Source: Sediminibacterium salmoneum NBRC 103935 (GTDB lineage Bacteria; Bacteroidota; Bacteroidia; Chitinophagales; Chitinophagaceae). Taken from it: 64,000 bases of DNA. A program made the translations under genes and the position numbers. The notes under the pieces were generated by a model. It saw nothing but the letters and a program-made list of their open reading frames with translations, had not been told where the DNA came from and searched no databases. Below, piece after piece: positions 1 through 8,004 of the stretch (its first letter is position 1; every line of letters begins with the position of its first letter). Location: the NCBI RefSeq assembly GCF_000511175.1, contig NZ_KI866530.1, positions 772,001 to 836,000 on the forward strand. Direction: 5' to 3'.

Positions 1-403
1 TTTGAATACCCAGTTCTTTTGCTTTTGATACTCCCATGCTTAATCCCCTTGCTTTGAAAGAACCTGTGGGATTTCTGGCATCGTCTTTTAGCCAGATTTC
101 ATGTAAGCCCAAATGCATGGATAATTTATTCAACTTGCTTAAGGGTGTAAATCCTTCTCCTAAACTAACAATATTGGTTTCCTTTAATACGGGCAAAACC
201 GGCTGATATCTCCACATAGATTGTATAGCTGTACGAATGAATTCCTTTCCAGAAGATGGCAAATCATAAATTGCATTTAAAGGAACATTGCAGCAGGTTG
301 CAAATGTCTGCAATGATGTATGGCTGTAGAGTTTACCACAATTACTACATTCAAGTCCTCGTATACCGGACACTGTCATGCTTGCCGAAGATGGGTTTTT
401 CAT
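1..403 (-). CDS. thrC: Threonine synthase-like PLP enzyme, N-terminal part (runs off window)
   Basis: The first 134 codons of a leftward gene cut by the window edge. The motif NPTGSFKARG, with the presumed PLP lysine near residue 117, is typical of threonine synthase and related fold-type II PLP enzymes, which release phosphate from O-phosphohomoserine to make threonine. The N-terminus carries CSNCGK (C19, C22) and a CC pair at about 37-38, resembling the small cysteine-containing head of some threonine synthases. ATG at 403 is used; another in-frame ATG lies at 379. It follows the LysR gene by 58 bp and probably belongs to the same transcript as cystathionine beta-synthase. That context keeps open a role in sulfur amino acid metabolism. 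The family call is firm, the exact substrate is inferred. Confidence 0.8.
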   Translation of the reverse strand, partial: MKNPSSASMTVSGIRGLECSNCGKLYSHTSLQTFATCCNVPLNAIYDLPSSGKEFIRTAIQSMWRYQPVLPVLKETNIVSLGEGFTPLSKLNKLSMHLGLHEIWLKDDARNPTGSFKARGLSMGVSKAKELGIQ

Positions 404-461
404 ACCGTAAAGCTAGCCCTGACCAGATAATCTTAAATGATTATATAATTATAGTCGATAA

Positions 462-1361
462 CTAATAGTTATATATAGAATTGGCCATTTTAATGAAAAC
501 TTTATTCAGCTCACTTTTTTCTCCCCGGCGTTCAATAAAGAAAAACTGTCGCTGCAATTGAAGGCCCTCTATCTGAATCTCCTTCAGCTCACCCGCTTTT
601 AATTCTTTCTGAACAGATATATTGGGAAGAAATCCCACCGCATCAGAAGCCAGTAAAAAGTTTTTTAAAGCTTCTGTTCCTCCCAGTCTCACTTTTACTT
701 TTAATTGGGATAAATTAATTTTATGTTTAGATAAGCCCCGCTTAAGCACAGCCAATGTGCCACTTCCCACTTCTCTTAAAGCAATAGGCAGCTCAACGAG
801 TTCCTGCAAGGAATAAGATTTCTTCTTCAACACTTTACTATGGCTACTGCAAACTGCAATAACCTTATCGGTTATAAAAGGTGTGTATTGTATCTGGGGA
901 ACCTTACTGTTTTCTTCAATAATGCCCAGGTTAATCTGTTTGTTAATCAATGCCTCTTTTACCAATTCGGAATTACGGTTCAGTAAACTAATTTCAACTT
1001 GCTGAAATTGCTGGTTAAAGGCAGACATTACCCTGGGTAAAATATACAGGGCAACGGTTGTGCTGGCTCCTAATTTTAAGTTACCCCTTGCTTGTAAGGC
1101 ATCTTGTAAAACAGAGATATCAAATTCGGTTTGTTGTTCAATTGTCTTTACCGTCTGTAAACGACTGAGCAGTAACTGACCAGCTGCTGTAAGCTCAATC
1201 TGTAGTCCTTTCCTTTCAAAAAGCCTGGTTTGATACTGTACTTCCAGTAATTGAATATGCTTACTAATAGCAGGTTGCGAAATAAACAATACCTGACTGG
1301 CTTTTGAAAAACTCAAAAGCTCTGCAACATGCATGAAAACCATGTGTCGCGTAGAAATCAT
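462..1361 (-). CDS. LysR-family transcriptional regulator
   Basis: A 299-residue protein of usual LysR length. Residues 1-60 form the winged helix-turn-helix (FSKASQVLFISQPAISKHIQ is the recognition part), and residues about 90-295 form the periplasmic-binding-like effector domain. LysR proteins bind DNA as tetramers and respond to a small metabolite. The gene starts 6 bp after the stop of the cystathionine beta-synthase gene, so the two are almost certainly co-transcribed, with the threonine synthase-like gene downstream. I infer that it controls this small amino acid operon in response to a sulfur or aspartate-family metabolite. An inverted repeat beside the operon promoter (2729-2742) is a candidate target. 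The ligand cannot be told from sequence. Confidence 0.85.
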   Translation of the reverse strand: MISTRHMVFMHVAELLSFSKASQVLFISQPAISKHIQLLEVQYQTRLFERKGLQIELTAAGQLLLSRLQTVKTIEQQTEFDISVLQDALQARGNLKLGASTTVALYILPRVMSAFNQQFQQVEISLLNRNSELVKEALINKQINLGIIEENSKVPQIQYTPFITDKVIAVCSSHSKVLKKKSYSLQELVELPIALREVGSGTLAVLKRGLSKHKINLSQLKVKVRLGGTEALKNFLLASDAVGFLPNISVQKELKAGELKEIQIEGLQLQRQFFFIERRGEKSELNKVFIKMANSIYNY

Positions 1362-1367
1362 AATTGT

Positions 1368-2723
1368 TTATTTGGCTAAACTTTGCAGTACATCGTATTT
1401 GGTAACAATATGGTAGTCACCTTTTTCATCTTTTGCCAGTACAGCTCCGGTTTCCTTATTTATTAAACTACCCAGTCTTTCCACCGGTGTATCAAAATCT
1501 ACAACAGGGTAGGAGGGCTCACTTACACTGCCTACTTTGGCATCCTTAATGTCGGCATTGCTAAACACTTTCTGAAACAAACCATTTTCTGAAACAGTGC
1601 CAACGGGTTGCCCATCCTGCATTACAGGTATATGCTCAATATCGTATTTCTTCATGAGAGCTACCGCTTCTGCAACAGTATCTTCCGGACTAACGGAAAT
1701 CAATCGCTTGGCTTGTCTTCCGTTCACTATATCCTTGAAAGTTTTTACGTCGAGAAATCCTCTTTCCATCATCCACTGATCGTTGTATACTTTGCCCACA
1801 TAACGGCTGCCGTGATCATGAAAAATACAAACCACAACTGCATCTGACGGTAGTTTATCTTTTAATTGCATCAATCCCTGCAAACAGCTTCCTGCACTGT
1901 ATCCGCAAAAAAGTCCTTCTTCCTTGGCTATTCTTCTGGCCATTACAGCACCATCTTTATCGGTAACCTGCTCAAAATGATCTATCACGCTCATATCATA
2001 GTTCTCCGGCACAAAATCTTCTCCAAATCCTTCGCTGATATATGGATGCACATAATCCATATTTACTTCTCCGGTTTGATAGTAATGCGTTAACAAAGAA
2101 CCGTAAACATCAATAGCCCATACCTGAATATTCGGATTCTTTTCTTTTAAATACATTGCTGTACCTGTAATAGTACCTCCGGTTCCTGCCGTACATACCA
2201 GGTGAGTTATTTTGCCTTCTGTTTGTTCCCATATTTCAGGTCCGGTACTTTCATAATGCGCCTGACGATTGGCCAGGTTATCGTACTGGTTCATATACAT
2301 GGAATTAGGTATTTCCTTACCCAGTCTTTTGGCTACACTGTAATAACTTCTTGGATCATCGGGCATTACATTGGTAGGGCATACGATTACTTCTGCACCT
2401 ACTGCTTTCAGTATATCAACCTTTTCTTTGGATTGTTTGTCGGTAGTAACAAAAATACATTTGTATCCTTTTACACAGGCAGCTAAAGCCAGTCCCATAC
2501 CGGTATTGCCACTGGTTCCTTCAATGATGGTTCCACCCGGTTTTAATTTTCCTTCCTGTTCAGCTACTTCTACCATTTTCAAAGCCATACGGTCTTTAAT
2601 GGAGTTGCCGGGATTAAAGTAATCTACTTTGGCCAGGATGGTGCCAGGTAAACCTTTTGATACTTTATTCAACTGAATCATTGGGGTATTACCAATGGTC
2701 TCCAATACGTTTTTCTTCCACAT
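1368..2723 (-). CDS. Cystathionine beta-synthase (PLP domain plus tandem CBS domains)
   Basis: A 451-residue enzyme that condenses serine (or O-acetylserine) with homocysteine to give cystathionine in transsulfuration. Residues 1-320 are the cysteine synthase-type PLP fold: K43 in NPGNSIKDR is the expected Schiff-base lysine and GTSGNTGMG near 70-77 is the phosphate/substrate loop. Residues about 335-451 hold two CBS regulatory repeats. There is no N-terminal haem domain, as in other bacterial forms. It is the first gene of the leftward operon with lysR and thrC-like. The start at 2723 follows a good -7 box by 20 nt. Cysteine synthase activity is possible, but the attached CBS pair favours cystathionine beta-synthase. 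Confidence 0.88.
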   Translation of the reverse strand: MWKKNVLETIGNTPMIQLNKVSKGLPGTILAKVDYFNPGNSIKDRMALKMVEVAEQEGKLKPGGTIIEGTSGNTGMGLALAACVKGYKCIFVTTDKQSKEKVDILKAVGAEVIVCPTNVMPDDPRSYYSVAKRLGKEIPNSMYMNQYDNLANRQAHYESTGPEIWEQTEGKITHLVCTAGTGGTITGTAMYLKEKNPNIQVWAIDVYGSLLTHYYQTGEVNMDYVHPYISEGFGEDFVPENYDMSVIDHFEQVTDKDGAVMARRIAKEEGLFCGYSAGSCLQGLMQLKDKLPSDAVVVCIFHDHGSRYVGKVYNDQWMMERGFLDVKTFKDIVNGRQAKRLISVSPEDTVAEAVALMKKYDIEHIPVMQDGQPVGTVSENGLFQKVFSNADIKDAKVGSVSEPSYPVVDFDTPVERLGSLINKETGAVLAKDEKGDYHIVTKYDVLQSLAK

Positions 2724-2728
2724 AAACT

Positions 2729-2742
2729 AACAAATGTTTGTT
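2729..2742. promoter_or_regulatory. Inverted repeat in the leader of the cbs-lysR-thrC operon
   Basis: AACAAA-TG-TTTGTT is a perfect 6-bp inverted repeat around a 2-bp centre, lying between the -7 box (2743-2750) and the ATG at 2723. Its position over the transcription start suggests an operator. The co-transcribed LysR protein is the obvious candidate ligand, but LysR boxes usually lie upstream of the promoter, so this is only inferred. Confidence 0.4.
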
Positions 2743-2750
2743 CAAAGATA
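2743..2750 (-). promoter_or_regulatory. Bacteroidota -7 promoter element of cystathionine beta-synthase operon
   Basis: Read leftward this is TATCTTTG, a full match to TAnnTTTG. It ends 20 nt before the ATG at 2723. No TTG at the ideal -33 distance is visible, so the call rests on the -7 box and position. Confidence 0.5.
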
Positions 2751-2776
2751 TTGTTTATTTGCTGATGTACCGGCTT

Positions 2777-3349
2777 CTACAAAAAGCTTTGATCCAGCGC
2801 AAATTTTTCCGGGAACCTGGGATGTATGTTCCGATAGAATTCCATAATTTCTTTCATGGTTTCCTGGTAGGTAGTTGGCATTACTTTTTTTCCTATGCCT
2901 GCAGTTTTCTTTTCATAATCAACATAACCTAATAGAATGGGTACATGGGCATTCTGTGCCACATGAAAGAACCCGGTTTTCCAGGCTGTCTGTCTGCTTC
3001 TCGTACCTTCTGGTGTAATTACTATAATCAATTCTTCGTTTGCATTGAATAAATCAACCATTGCTTCAACCAGACTGGGTCTGTTACCATCTTTTCTGGG
3101 ACTGCGGTCAATGGCAATTCCACCCAGCGGTCTCATGATTAGGTTAAAAGGAAAACGCATCCATTCTTTTTTAACAGTAAACCTGATTCTTAATCCATAA
3201 ATACCAAAAGATAATATCATGTACCAGAAATCCCAGTTACTCGTATGAGGGGCTGCTATTACAATGGATTTATGAATATCCTTGGGAAGGTTGGAATCGA
3301 GTTTCCATCCGCTTAAGCGTAAAAGAAGCCTGCAAAAAATGCGGAACAT
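2777..3349 (-). CDS. Lysophospholipid acyltransferase family protein (PlsC-like, short)
   Basis: A 190-residue acyltransferase. HTSNWD near residue 35 is the catalytic H(X4)D motif, and PEGTRSR near residue 115 is the substrate-binding motif of the glycerolphosphate acyltransferase family. Such proteins add an acyl chain to lysophosphatidate or a related lyso-lipid at the inner membrane. It sits 22 bp behind plsX, whose product supplies acyl-phosphate for phospholipid synthesis, so a role in glycerolipid assembly is likely. A second, longer PlsC paralogue lies at 57472-58205. Acceptor specificity is not visible; an acylated amino-lipid is a possible alternative product in this phylum. Confidence 0.8.
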   Translation of the reverse strand: MFRIFCRLLLRLSGWKLDSNLPKDIHKSIVIAAPHTSNWDFWYMILSFGIYGLRIRFTVKKEWMRFPFNLIMRPLGGIAIDRSPRKDGNRPSLVEAMVDLFNANEELIIVITPEGTRSRQTAWKTGFFHVAQNAHVPILLGYVDYEKKTAGIGKKVMPTTYQETMKEIMEFYRNIHPRFPEKFALDQSFL

Positions 3350-3371
3350 GAAAAATGATTAGTGGGTTAAA

Positions 3372-4319
3372 TTAGGATGCTTTAAAAGAAGCAGCCATTT
3401 TATTGCAGATATCACTGCTGATCATTTTCTCAGCCAATGCAATCATATTAGAAAATGCCTTGTCGTTACTGATTCCATGACCAATAATTACAGGCTTGGC
3501 TACACCCAGAACAGGGGTTCCACCATAGTTTTCGTAGTGAAAACGATTTAAATAAGAATCGTTGGAGAGATTTCTTTCTTTGGCAATATCATAGAAAGAC
3601 TCCGCCATTTTTAATACAATGTTTCCGGTGAATCCATCGCAAACCATCACATCGGCTTTGTCATTAAAGAAATCTCTTCCTTCAATGTTTCCTATAAAAC
3701 GGATCTGCTTGTTTTCTTTCAACAGGGGATAGGTTGCTTGTGCAAGAATATTGCCTTTTCCTTCTTCTTCTCCTACATTAATTAAGCCAACACTGGGTTG
3801 TTGAATTCCCAGAATATGTTCAGCATATAAGCTGCCCAATACAGCAAACTGGTTTAAAACTTCGGGTTTACAATCTGCATTTAAGCCCACATCGAGTAAT
3901 ACCCCGGTCTGCCCATTTAATTTAGGCATAATAGTGGCAATAGTAGGTCTGCTAACCCCTTCAATGGCTTTGATGCTAAACATAGCGCCCACCAGCATGG
4001 CTCCGGTGTTACCGGCACTAATAAAAGCATCTAGTTTTCCGCTGGCCAATAAATGGAAACCTATGGCAATGGAAGATTTTTGCTTTTCTTTTAGCGCTTT
4101 TGTTGGATGCTCATGGTATCCGATGATTTCTGGGGCATGCACAAAATGCAAATTAGGTGATGAAAGCTGGTACTCTTTTACAAGAGGCTGTACCAGGTTC
4201 TCATCACCTATGCAATATATGTTTACTGAATTGCTGGAATTGTTTAGGTACAGGAGTATACCTTTCACCGCTTCTAACGGTGCGAAATCACCTCCCATCA
4301 TGTCTATTCCTATATTCAT
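3372..4319 (-). CDS. plsX: Phosphate acyltransferase PlsX
   Basis: A 315-residue PlsX, close to the usual length. It converts acyl-ACP plus phosphate to acyl-phosphate, the donor for the first acylation of glycerol-3-phosphate. The N-terminus IGIDMMGGDFAPLEAVKG is the family signature. Later conserved segments include SAGNTGAMLVGA and DGFTGNIVLKMAES. I chose ATG at 4319 because the signature begins immediately after it; an in-frame ATG at 4331 would add four residues. The gene follows rpmF by 33 bp in the widely conserved yceD-rpmF-plsX order. Here a plsC-like gene, not fabH, comes next. Confidence 0.95.
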   Translation of the reverse strand: MNIGIDMMGGDFAPLEAVKGILLYLNNSSNSVNIYCIGDENLVQPLVKEYQLSSPNLHFVHAPEIIGYHEHPTKALKEKQKSSIAIGFHLLASGKLDAFISAGNTGAMLVGAMFSIKAIEGVSRPTIATIMPKLNGQTGVLLDVGLNADCKPEVLNQFAVLGSLYAEHILGIQQPSVGLINVGEEEGKGNILAQATYPLLKENKQIRFIGNIEGRDFFNDKADVMVCDGFTGNIVLKMAESFYDIAKERNLSNDSYLNRFHYENYGGTPVLGVAKPVIIGHGISNDKAFSNMIALAEKMISSDICNKMAASFKAS

Positions 4320-4352
4320 TTCAGCAAGCAAATGGTATGTTGAACTATAAGG

Positions 4353-4547
4353 TTACGCTTTCAATGGAGCTTTTTCAGCTACCAGTTTTCCCTTATAGAA
4401 CAATTTACCTTCGCTTACATGCGCACGGTGGCGAACATGAATTTCTCCAGTAGTAGAATCTTTGCTTAAAGTAACTTCCTGTGCTACATAGTGCGTTCTT
4501 CTTTTAGCACTTCTTTGCTGTGAATGTCTGCGTTTTGGATTTGGCAT
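4353..4547 (-). CDS. rpmF: 50S ribosomal protein L32
   Basis: A 64-residue basic protein. The N-terminus MPNPKRRHSQQRSAKRRTHY is diagnostic of bacterial L32 of the large ribosomal subunit. It contains no cysteine at all, so it is the zinc-independent form without the four-Cys ribbon. It lies between yceD and plsX, the classic order that ties ribosome supply to membrane lipid synthesis, and is separated from yceD by 27 bp. Transcription probably comes from the promoter in front of yceD. Confidence 0.97.
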   Translation of the reverse strand: MPNPKRRHSQQRSAKRRTHYVAQEVTLSKDSTTGEIHVRHRAHVSEGKLFYKGKLVAEKAPLKA

Positions 4548-4574
4548 TGCTCAAAATTTATAATATCAAAAATT

Positions 4575-5120
4575 TTATTCTAAGTCCTTAAATTTTTCCA
4601 GTCCTTTCCAGATAGTTGGAGTGCTGTCTTTAGCAGCTTCTTCTTCCATCTTTCTTAATTTTTCCAACACTTCTTTATTGCATTTCGGTCCACCCATTTC
4701 TTCGGGTGAACAGGTTTTTTGCAAAGGTATGCTCAGATTTACGAACTCGTAAATCCAGTCTGCAACCATCAAGTGGCTTTCGTTTCTACTGATGTAATAA
4801 ACATCCGGATCTTCTTCCTGCTCATTCATGGTATCGGGTTCGTCCACCATTTTAACAATGATATTGAACTCGTCCCATAGTTGCAGTGGAAGGGTATTGC
4901 CACACCGATCACAACCTGCCTGAATACTACCGTCAATATCAAATTTCAATTGCATGAATCCCGATTTTTTGTCGAGATACAGTTTTACGGTTGCATCACA
5001 CAGGCTAAAATCCTGCTCGCCATATGGTATAAAGAACTTGTCGTCCACCTTGTATTCGTACAAATGAACGCCCGGCTTCAAACCCACAAATGCGATCTCA
5101 TATTCGCGCCGATGATTCAT
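4575..5120 (-). CDS. yceD: YceD/DUF177 family protein
   Basis: A 181-residue DUF177 protein. Members are encoded beside rpmF in most bacteria; in plants and E. coli they have been linked to 23S rRNA accumulation. Four cysteines are visible, CDRCG near residue 85 and a second set (C..C) in a segment ending GGPKCNKE, suggesting a metal site. I use ATG at 5120 because the longer reading starts at a GTG (5126), which would leave almost no leader after the predicted promoter. It heads the yceD-rpmF-plsX-acyltransferase operon. The molecular function remains poorly defined. Confidence 0.88.
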   Translation of the reverse strand: MNHRREYEIAFVGLKPGVHLYEYKVDDKFFIPYGEQDFSLCDATVKLYLDKKSGFMQLKFDIDGSIQAGCDRCGNTLPLQLWDEFNIIVKMVDEPDTMNEQEEDPDVYYISRNESHLMVADWIYEFVNLSIPLQKTCSPEEMGGPKCNKEVLEKLRKMEEEAAKDSTPTIWKGLEKFKDLE

Positions 5121-5140
5121 ATCCACGTTTTAAGGGTTTG

Positions 5141-5171
5141 CAAAGGTAGAAAAAACAAGGGAATTTGCCAA
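5141..5171 (-). promoter_or_regulatory. Promoter of yceD-rpmF-plsX operon
   Basis: Read leftward: TTG (5171-5169), a 20-nt spacer, then TACCTTTG (5148-5141), an exact match to the Bacteroidota TTG / TAnnTTTG consensus. It ends 20 nt before the ATG at 5120. Confidence 0.7.
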
Positions 5172-5240
5172 AGTAAACTAAAAATAAGCCCCGGTGATTC
5201 ATTTGCTGTAGTAACTTTAACCGGTAAAGGAGTTTTCACT

Positions 5241-6296
5241 ATGCTTGTAAAAGACCAAAATAACCTGAAAATTTGTATTTCCGCGGGTATTTTGGCCATA
5301 TTCAGCCTTTTTTTGGGGAATTGGGAGGCTTTTGTGGAAAACTGCTATGCCCCTAAAATTTATCCACTTTTATCGGAATGGCTGAGAACCTTGTCTGGTA
5401 TTTTCCCATTTAATATTGGTGACTGGCTTTATGCAGGACTTATTCTGATCATTATCTGGAAGCTATTTCAGAGAAAATGGGTTAGTGTAGCAAGCTGGAT
5501 ATTTAGCATTCTCTTTGTTTTTCAGCTTTTCTGGGGGATTAATTATTACCGAAAGGGTATAGCCGCTCAGCTGAAATTGAGTAAAGCAACTTATTCGGGT
5601 TCAGAAATCAATGCATTAACCCTGCAACTAATAGATTCAGCCAATCACTACAGAGAATTGTTAGGGAAGGGGGCCATACCTGAAATGTCGCTTGAGAAAC
5701 TGGTAGCAGAAGCCCAAAAAGGATTTCAAAATGCTTCCGGGCGATTTCCTTTTTTATCTATTCAAATTAAATCTGTAAAAAGAAGTTGGTTAACACCGGT
5801 TGCTGACTATATTGGTTTTACTGGCTATTATATACCTTTTACCGGCGAAGCCAATCTTCGGGATGATTTGCCAGCCATCCTGAATCCTTATATTATCTGT
5901 CACGAAGTAGCCCACCAGCTGGGCTATGCCAGTGAGAGTGAAGCGAGTTTTGCAGGCCTGCTTGCTGCTGAAGCCAGTAATAATCCCACCCTGAAATATT
6001 CGCTTTACCTGGATTTGCTGGGATATGCTTTCTATGAACAATATTTACTTTCGGCCCAATTACCCTATAGTGATTTTGAAAAAATGGTCAAGGAAAACAG
6101 AAGCAGGATGGATACCTTAGTGAAGCAGGACAGAAAAGAAATCAGGGATTTTTTTAACCAGCGAAAAAATGCCATTAGTCCTATCAGCAACGAATTGTAC
6201 GATCAGTTTTTAAAATTGCAACAACAAGCTGCGGGTATAAAGAGTTATAATGAAATCATTGCCTGGTATATTAATTATCAAAAAAACAAATCATGA
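5241..6296 (+). CDS. DUF3810 family membrane protein with HExxH motif
   Basis: A 351-residue membrane protein. About three hydrophobic segments lie in the first 110 residues, followed by a soluble domain. HEVAHQLGYASESEASF near residue 218 has the HExxH zinc-peptidase signature with further acidic residues after it. DUF3810 is a conserved family without assigned function that looks like a membrane-anchored metallopeptidase; activity is inferred. The open frame extends upstream to 4881, but that part overlaps yceD on the other strand and its promoter. ATG at 5241 is preceded by AAAGGAG at a suitable distance and begins a normal transmembrane N-terminus. It overlaps tspO by 4 bp. Confidence 0.82.
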   Translation: MLVKDQNNLKICISAGILAIFSLFLGNWEAFVENCYAPKIYPLLSEWLRTLSGIFPFNIGDWLYAGLILIIIWKLFQRKWVSVASWIFSILFVFQLFWGINYYRKGIAAQLKLSKATYSGSEINALTLQLIDSANHYRELLGKGAIPEMSLEKLVAEAQKGFQNASGRFPFLSIQIKSVKRSWLTPVADYIGFTGYYIPFTGEANLRDDLPAILNPYIICHEVAHQLGYASESEASFAGLLAAEASNNPTLKYSLYLDLLGYAFYEQYLLSAQLPYSDFEKMVKENRSRMDTLVKQDRKEIRDFFNQRKNAISPISNELYDQFLKLQQQAAGIKSYNEIIAWYINYQKNKS

Positions 6297-6766
6297 GTTT
6301 AAGCAATACACAGAAATTAATCATTTCCATCGTTGCCACTGTTGGCATTGGATCTTTGGGCGGAATATTTACCATTGCTGAAATTCCAAACTGGTATGCT
6401 GGTTTAAATAAGCCATCTTTTAATCCACCCAACTGGCTATTTGGCCCGGTTTGGACCAGTTTGTATACCATGATGGGAATTGCTTTTTATTTAATCTGGA
6501 AACAGCCGGCAACGGATATAAGAAAAAAAGCCATTCAGCTTTTTATTATTCAGTTTGTGCTGAATTTTTTCTGGTCCATTATTTTCTTCTCCCTGCATGC
6601 CATTGGTGCCGCAACAATAGAAATTATTGTCATGTGGATTTTTATCCTGTTAACCATAATTCAATTCAGCAAACTTTCAAAAGCAGCTGCCTGGTTACTG
6701 GTGCCTTATATTGCCTGGGTTAGCTTTGCCACTATTCTTACTGCAAGTGTTTGGAAGCTCAATTAA
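6293..6766 (+). CDS. tspO: TspO/MBR family tryptophan-rich sensory protein
   Basis: A 157-residue protein with five hydrophobic segments, the TspO/peripheral benzodiazepine receptor fold. The family motif is seen in PSFNPPNWLFGPVWTSLYT near residue 40, rich in Trp and Pro, followed by further aromatic residues. TspO proteins bind porphyrins and other hydrophobic ligands and can take part in tetrapyrrole breakdown or stress signalling. The start overlaps the DUF3810 stop (ATGA), so the two are translationally coupled. The end overlaps the convergent dcd gene by a few bases. Confidence 0.92.
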   Translation: MSLSNTQKLIISIVATVGIGSLGGIFTIAEIPNWYAGLNKPSFNPPNWLFGPVWTSLYTMMGIAFYLIWKQPATDIRKKAIQLFIIQFVLNFFWSIIFFSLHAIGAATIEIIVMWIFILLTIIQFSKLSKAAAWLLVPYIAWVSFATILTASVWKLN

Positions 6767-7299
6767 AATTTGTTCTTCCACATCATGCTTTCAATTGGCT
6801 TGTTGGGTTGACCACTGTATTTGGCATTACCTTTCTGATTGTATTTTACACCAATTTCTCCATCAACAGGGAAATAAATCAGCTGACCAATCGGCATGCC
6901 TCTGTAAACCCGAACCGGTTGCTTGCAGGAAATTTCCAATGTCCAGTTTCCGCAAAAACCAACATCGCCTTTACCGGCAGTAGCATGTATGTCTATCCCC
7001 AATCTTCCTGTAGAAGACTTGCCCTCTAAAAAGGGAACATGGGCATGGGTTTCGGTATATTCTTCGGTTACACCCAAATAAAAACCGCTGGGATGTAATA
7101 CATATCCTTCTTCGGGAATTTCGAAATACGTAATGGTGTTGTGCTTCTTTGCATCCAGCACTTCATCTGTATAGGTAGCCAGCCATTTCCCGAGGTGTAC
7201 ATCGTAGCTATTGCTTCCCAAATCTGCACGGTTATAGGGTTCAATAACAATGGTACCCTTGGCTATTTCCTCCAGTATACGTAAGTCGCTTAAAATCAT
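6763..7299 (-). CDS. dcd: dCTP deaminase
   Basis: A 178-residue enzyme that deaminates dCTP to dUTP for thymidylate synthesis. GKSSTGRLGIDIHATAG and GNWTLEI (with the catalytic glutamate) are the dUTPase-superfamily trimer motifs, and the length fits. The reading frame runs upstream to 7491 but that extension overlaps the phosphopantetheinyl transferase gene and is unlike the family. ATG at 7299 gives the standard MILSD start. The gene is convergent with tspO and divergent from the transferase. A bifunctional dCTP deaminase/dUTPase cannot be excluded. Confidence 0.95.
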   Translation of the reverse strand: MILSDLRILEEIAKGTIVIEPYNRADLGSNSYDVHLGKWLATYTDEVLDAKKHNTITYFEIPEEGYVLHPSGFYLGVTEEYTETHAHVPFLEGKSSTGRLGIDIHATAGKGDVGFCGNWTLEISCKQPVRVYRGMPIGQLIYFPVDGEIGVKYNQKGNAKYSGQPNKPIESMMWKNKF

Positions 7300-7368
7300 T
7301 CTGTTTAATTTTACAGTTGTATTGCAAAAAAATACTAATTCTGCATACAATACATAAAAATTTTTAGC

Positions 7369-8004
7369 GTGCCGCTGCATTATCAACATAATATCAACGA
7401 TTTTACCCGTCTGGCAGTCTGGAAGATTGATGAGCCGGAATCGTTTTTTACCCAAAAAGTGAGTGTGCAGCAGTGGGTAACCCATCCTCACAAGCGTTTA
7501 CAGCACCTGGCAGGGAGATTTTTGCTGCCGTATTTGTTTTCAGATTTTCCATCAGCGCTAATTCAGATTGCCGATACCCGTAAACCTTATTTGCCCGACG
7601 AGGAGTATCATTTCTCTATTTCTCATTGCGGAGATTATGCTGCAGCCATTGTAAGTTCTAATTGCAGGGTGGGAATTGATGTGGAACTGGTAACGCATCG
7701 GGTAGATAAAATCAGGCATAAATTTTTACATACTGCTGAGTTATTGGAGTGGAATATAGAGGGATTGGAACCTGCTGAAAGATTCAGCACACTCACTTTA
7801 TTGTGGAGCGCCAAGGAAGCCATGTTTAAATGGTGGGGAAGGGGTGATGTGGACTTCAGTGAATGCATGCAGGTAAAAGCCGGTAAGCTGGGGACTTCCG
7901 GGCGTTTGCAAGCCCGTTTTACCAAAGGGGATTTCTACCAGGACTTAGTGCTGCAGTACCAGCTGAGTGCTAGCTTAAGCCTGGTATATGTAGTGAACGA
8001 CTAA
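7369..8004 (+). CDS. 4'-phosphopantetheinyl transferase (Sfp type)
   Basis: A 211-residue enzyme that moves the phosphopantetheine arm of CoA onto carrier proteins. GIDVELV near residue 104 and WSAKEAMFKWWG near residue 146 are the two magnesium/CoA motifs of the superfamily, and FSISHCGDYAAA precedes them. No ATG fits; GTG at 7369 is the best start, with a stop in frame shortly upstream. The size and motif spacing are of the Sfp/HetI type rather than AcpS. The target carrier protein is not encoded nearby. Confidence 0.88.
   Translation: MPLHYQHNINDFTRLAVWKIDEPESFFTQKVSVQQWVTHPHKRLQHLAGRFLLPYLFSDFPSALIQIADTRKPYLPDEEYHFSISHCGDYAAAIVSSNCRVGIDVELVTHRVDKIRHKFLHTAELLEWNIEGLEPAERFSTLTLLWSAKEAMFKWWGRGDVDFSECMQVKAGKLGTSGRLQARFTKGDFYQDLVLQYQLSASLSLVYVVND

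Noticed and set aside
256..465. Rightward ORF over the threonine synthase-like gene
   Set aside because: It is antisense to a clearly conserved PLP enzyme and has no family features.
2202..2622. Rightward ORFs over cystathionine beta-synthase
   Set aside because: Shadows of the leftward gene; no signal or family pattern.
4881..5240. Upstream extension of the DUF3810 frame
   Set aside because: It overlaps yceD and its promoter on the other strand; codon content is poor and the ATG at 5241 has a ribosome site and begins a normal membrane segment.
7300..7491. N-terminal extension of dCTP deaminase
   Set aside because: It overlaps the divergent transferase gene and would precede the conserved MILSD start.
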